NCBI GenBank assembly: GCA_002412555.1
Contig: DHVH01000254.1
Span: forward strand, 1-6,768
DNA from: Marinilabiliaceae bacterium UBA5213
GTDB lineage: Bacteria > Bacteroidota > Bacteroidia > Bacteroidales > Marinilabiliaceae
Direction: 5' to 3'
DNA: 6,768 bases
In this document: positions 4,644 to 6,768 of the stretch, in pieces
Layout: every line of letters begins with the position of its first letter
How positions within the stretch are numbered: position 1 is the first letter of the stretch
Notes under the pieces: model-generated
What the model was told of the DNA's origin: nothing
Seen by the model: only the letters and a program-made list of their open reading frames with translations
Database searches by the model: none
Made by a program: the position numbers and the translations under genes

Positions 4644-6768
4644 ATGAATTTTACAATAAAATATGCCATTCGTAAGCTTGTGAAAAGCAAGTCCTATACA
4701 GTGATTAACGTGTTTGGAATAAGCATTTCTCTGGTGGTGGCGTTGGTTATCCTGTTGTTTAGCACCTATCATTTTAGCTTCGACAAGCATGTGGAGAATT
4801 ACCGTAATAGTTATCGACTGATTTCCCGTTATGGGGATGGGGCCTACAATGCCAATACTTTTGCCTGCTTTGAGGAGTATCTGCAGAATATGAAAGAGGT
4901 AGAGGATATGACAGTCTGTTATACCCAACATAATGCTAACGAGATTTTTGTAAGAGATCAATCTTTCAGTGTTTCTGATTTGGCTTTTATTGATGATTCA
5001 TTTTTCGACTATTTTGGATTAAAGATAATTGAAGGTGTACCGGAAACCATCAATCAGCCCAACATGGTATTTCTGACCCCTTCAATGGCGGTCAAACTTT
5101 TTAACGGTGAGCCCCCGATTGGAAAAAGTATAGAATTAAGGGCATTTACAAGCGATGCGATTGAAAGGATCAGTTTTACCGTTGGTGGAATTGTCGAACC
5201 AATGCCCAATACTTCTCATTTAGAATTCGAAATGCTCATTTCCAAGGAGGGGCATTTTTCTCCAACTGTTGAAAGGACAAAAACGATAAAAGCTTTTGCC
5301 GCTGCCACCTATGTAAAACTCCTGAGTTCAGTGAATGTAGGCGAACTGGAAAAGCAACTGATTTCTTTACCTAAAGCCAAAATTGGCAACCAGCACGGAC
5401 CACCCCTTGATGTTTTCAATCATAAGCTACAGCCTCTGAGAGAAATTCATTTTACTGCTGATACTGTTACTGAATCAAAACCAACCATTCGTCGGTCAGC
5501 TTTATACATCTTAATAGCTGTCGGATTTCTAATTTTACTGATTTCAGTAATAAATTTTGTGAATTTGTATGCTGCCACATCCACTTTCCGCAGGCGAGAG
5601 TTCGGAGTTATCCGGTCCTTTGGAGGAAGCCAACGCCATTTATGGTTTAACATGGCAACTGAAATACTGCTTATGCTAATTTTCAGTTTCATTCTCACAG
5701 TGGCCTTGTTCATTGTATTTAACACCTACTTTTTAGTGGATTTTTTTAGTAACTGGCACATTTCTTTTTTCAATACCCGGATTTGGGGATGGACATTATT
5801 GCTTTTTTTATTTACCTCGGTCCTAATAATAATAGCCGGCTCGTTTGATTTTTTACCCAATCGTCGGTACACAGTAATTAAAAATCCATTGCATAAAAGC
5901 AGGACAATAATTCCACTTGTCACTTTTCAGTATGTATTGGTTATAGGCTTAATGGCTTTCGCTATATTACTCAACAAGCAGATGAATTTCATTAATGAAA
6001 AGTCTCTTGGATATTCTGCTGACAATGTGATAATCATTGAATCTCCTCAGCGTAATGAAAAGCTTTTAGTTTGTCGGGATGAATTGCAAAAGATACCAGG
6101 TGTCATCCAATCCGCCATTGTTCAACATTACCCCGGTTACCGCTTGCAAGATATGGTTTTTGGAAATGGCAGCAATTCCTTCCCCTTTAAGTTTGGAATG
6201 GTTGGATCAAGAGCCATTGAGGCACTTGATATTGATTTACTACATTGTTTTGTTCCCGACCTTGAAAAAGCTGGGCAGGGATGGTTGATAAATGAGACTT
6301 TCTTTCACAATCTTTTGGATATATATTCCGAAGAGCAAATCAGAACCAGCAATTTTCCATCTGATGAAAATGATTCAGACACGAGTCGCCAGGAATTTCG
6401 CATACTAGGTGTCGTTGGAGATTTTCATTATGCCTCGCTGCATAGTCCTATTGAGAACTTCGCATTTAATCTCCAAAGTACAGAAACCAATTTCAACCGA
6501 TTTATCTTGGTCAGATACAGCCAGATAAATCATGAAGCAGTCCTGGAAGCCTCAAGAAAAACGCTAGCCGGGATCTTTCCCGGATATCCATTCGAATATG
6601 CCTATTTAAATGAGCAGGTCCAGAATCAGTATGAGTCGGAAACAATGTTAATGAAGCTGGTCAATGTTTTTTCAATTCTCTGCATTATTGTTGCCTGCAT
6701 GGGGTTGCTAGGCATTACTTTACTTATGCTCGAAAAACGCACAAAAGAAATCGGTATCCGAAAAGTCA
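4644..6768 (+). CDS. MacB/FtsX-like ABC transporter permease (permease B), C-terminus beyond the window
   Basis: I translated this frame from ATG 4644 and it stays open to the last base, giving 708 codons. An in-frame TAA at 4614-4616 rules out a longer N-terminus. The plan matches permease A: TM1 (about 18-42), first periplasmic domain, TM2 (about 286-310), a cytoplasmic helix with R-R-E-F-G-V-I-R-S-F-G-G (about 316-327), TM3 (about 337-363), TM4 (about 380-402) and TM5 (about 425-446). The second periplasmic domain follows with G-V-V-G-D-F-H-Y (589-596), then TM6 (about 670-695) and K-E-I-G-I-R-K-V at the very end. TM7, TM8 and about 80 residues should lie beyond 6768. The protein is well diverged from permease A, so the pair is not a recent duplication. 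The second periplasmic domain carries an acidic insert (D-E-N-D-S-D, 574-579). The gene begins 63 bp after the ATPase stop with no good ribosome site next to its ATG, and is probably in the same operon. Confidence 0.92.
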   Translation, partial: MNFTIKYAIRKLVKSKSYTVINVFGISISLVVALVILLFSTYHFSFDKHVENYRNSYRLISRYGDGAYNANTFACFEEYLQNMKEVEDMTVCYTQHNANEIFVRDQSFSVSDLAFIDDSFFDYFGLKIIEGVPETINQPNMVFLTPSMAVKLFNGEPPIGKSIELRAFTSDAIERISFTVGGIVEPMPNTSHLEFEMLISKEGHFSPTVERTKTIKAFAAATYVKLLSSVNVGELEKQLISLPKAKIGNQHGPPLDVFNHKLQPLREIHFTADTVTESKPTIRRSALYILIAVGFLILLISVINFVNLYAATSTFRRREFGVIRSFGGSQRHLWFNMATEILLMLIFSFILTVALFIVFNTYFLVDFFSNWHISFFNTRIWGWTLLLFLFTSVLIIIAGSFDFLPNRRYTVIKNPLHKSRTIIPLVTFQYVLVIGLMAFAILLNKQMNFINEKSLGYSADNVIIIESPQRNEKLLVCRDELQKIPGVIQSAIVQHYPGYRLQDMVFGNGSNSFPFKFGMVGSRAIEALDIDLLHCFVPDLEKAGQGWLINETFFHNLLDIYSEEQIRTSNFPSDENDSDTSRQEFRILGVVGDFHYASLHSPIENFAFNLQSTETNFNRFILVRYSQINHEAVLEASRKTLAGIFPGYPFEYAYLNEQVQNQYESETMLMKLVNVFSILCIIVACMGLLGITLLMLEKRTKEIGIRKV

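Noticed and set aside
5447..5923. Minus-strand open frames opposite permease B
   Set aside because: Permease B is continuously open on the + strand here with membrane segments and family motifs; the antisense frames are by-products.
6079..6288. A 69-codon + strand frame in another phase inside permease B
   Set aside because: It has no recognisable content and sits inside the second periplasmic domain of permease B.

Overview
The window reads as chromosomal DNA from a Bacteroidota member, probably a marine or sediment lineage such as Marinilabiliales or Cytophagales. The basis is the AT-leaning base composition, the scarcity of Shine-Dalgarno sites placed at starts, and above all the permeases. 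They belong to the Bacteroidota-typical class of MacB/FtsX-like proteins of about 790 residues, with two periplasmic domains, eight membrane segments and a G-V-V-x-D-F-H-Y motif. Lineage is inferred from protein character, not from a marker gene. All supported genes lie on the + strand.

Layout. (1) 1-852 is a two-gene pair: the C-terminal part of a flavodoxin-fold NAD(P)H oxidoreductase (1-300), then a DUF2867 protein (331-852). (2) 853-1231 has no supportable gene. It carries a loose inverted repeat (983-1019) and two tandem 22-bp copies of a dyad TGTCAA-N5-TGGACA (1137-1180), followed by an AT-rich stretch and a TGGCAC -24-like element (1233-1238). Together these look like a sigma-54 promoter with two upstream activator sites, although the -12 element is imperfect. 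(3) 1247-1438 is a decayed relic of an ABC ATPase, recognisably related to the intact ATPase downstream. It has lost its N-terminal part, the Q-loop region, and the signature and Walker B block. (4) 1481-6768 holds an ABC export-type operon: full-length permease A (1481-3850), an overlapping intact ATPase (3843-4580), and a second, divergent permease B (4644 to the window edge). Permease B stays open to the last base and is cut off just after its K-E-I-G-I-R-K-V motif.

How it may work together. The ATPase would energise permease A, permease B, or an A/B heterodimer. Proteins of this architecture are mechanotransmission-type ABC systems (MacB/LolCDE/FtsEX-like) that drive efflux or envelope work rather than classical import; the substrate cannot be read from the sequence. 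The ATPase relic just before permease A suggests that the locus once had the order ATPase-permease-ATPase-permease and lost its first ATPase. If the promoter call is right, transcription would begin at about 1259 and the relic would now lie in a leader of about 220 nt ahead of permease A. I see no mobile element, CRISPR array, tRNA or rRNA.
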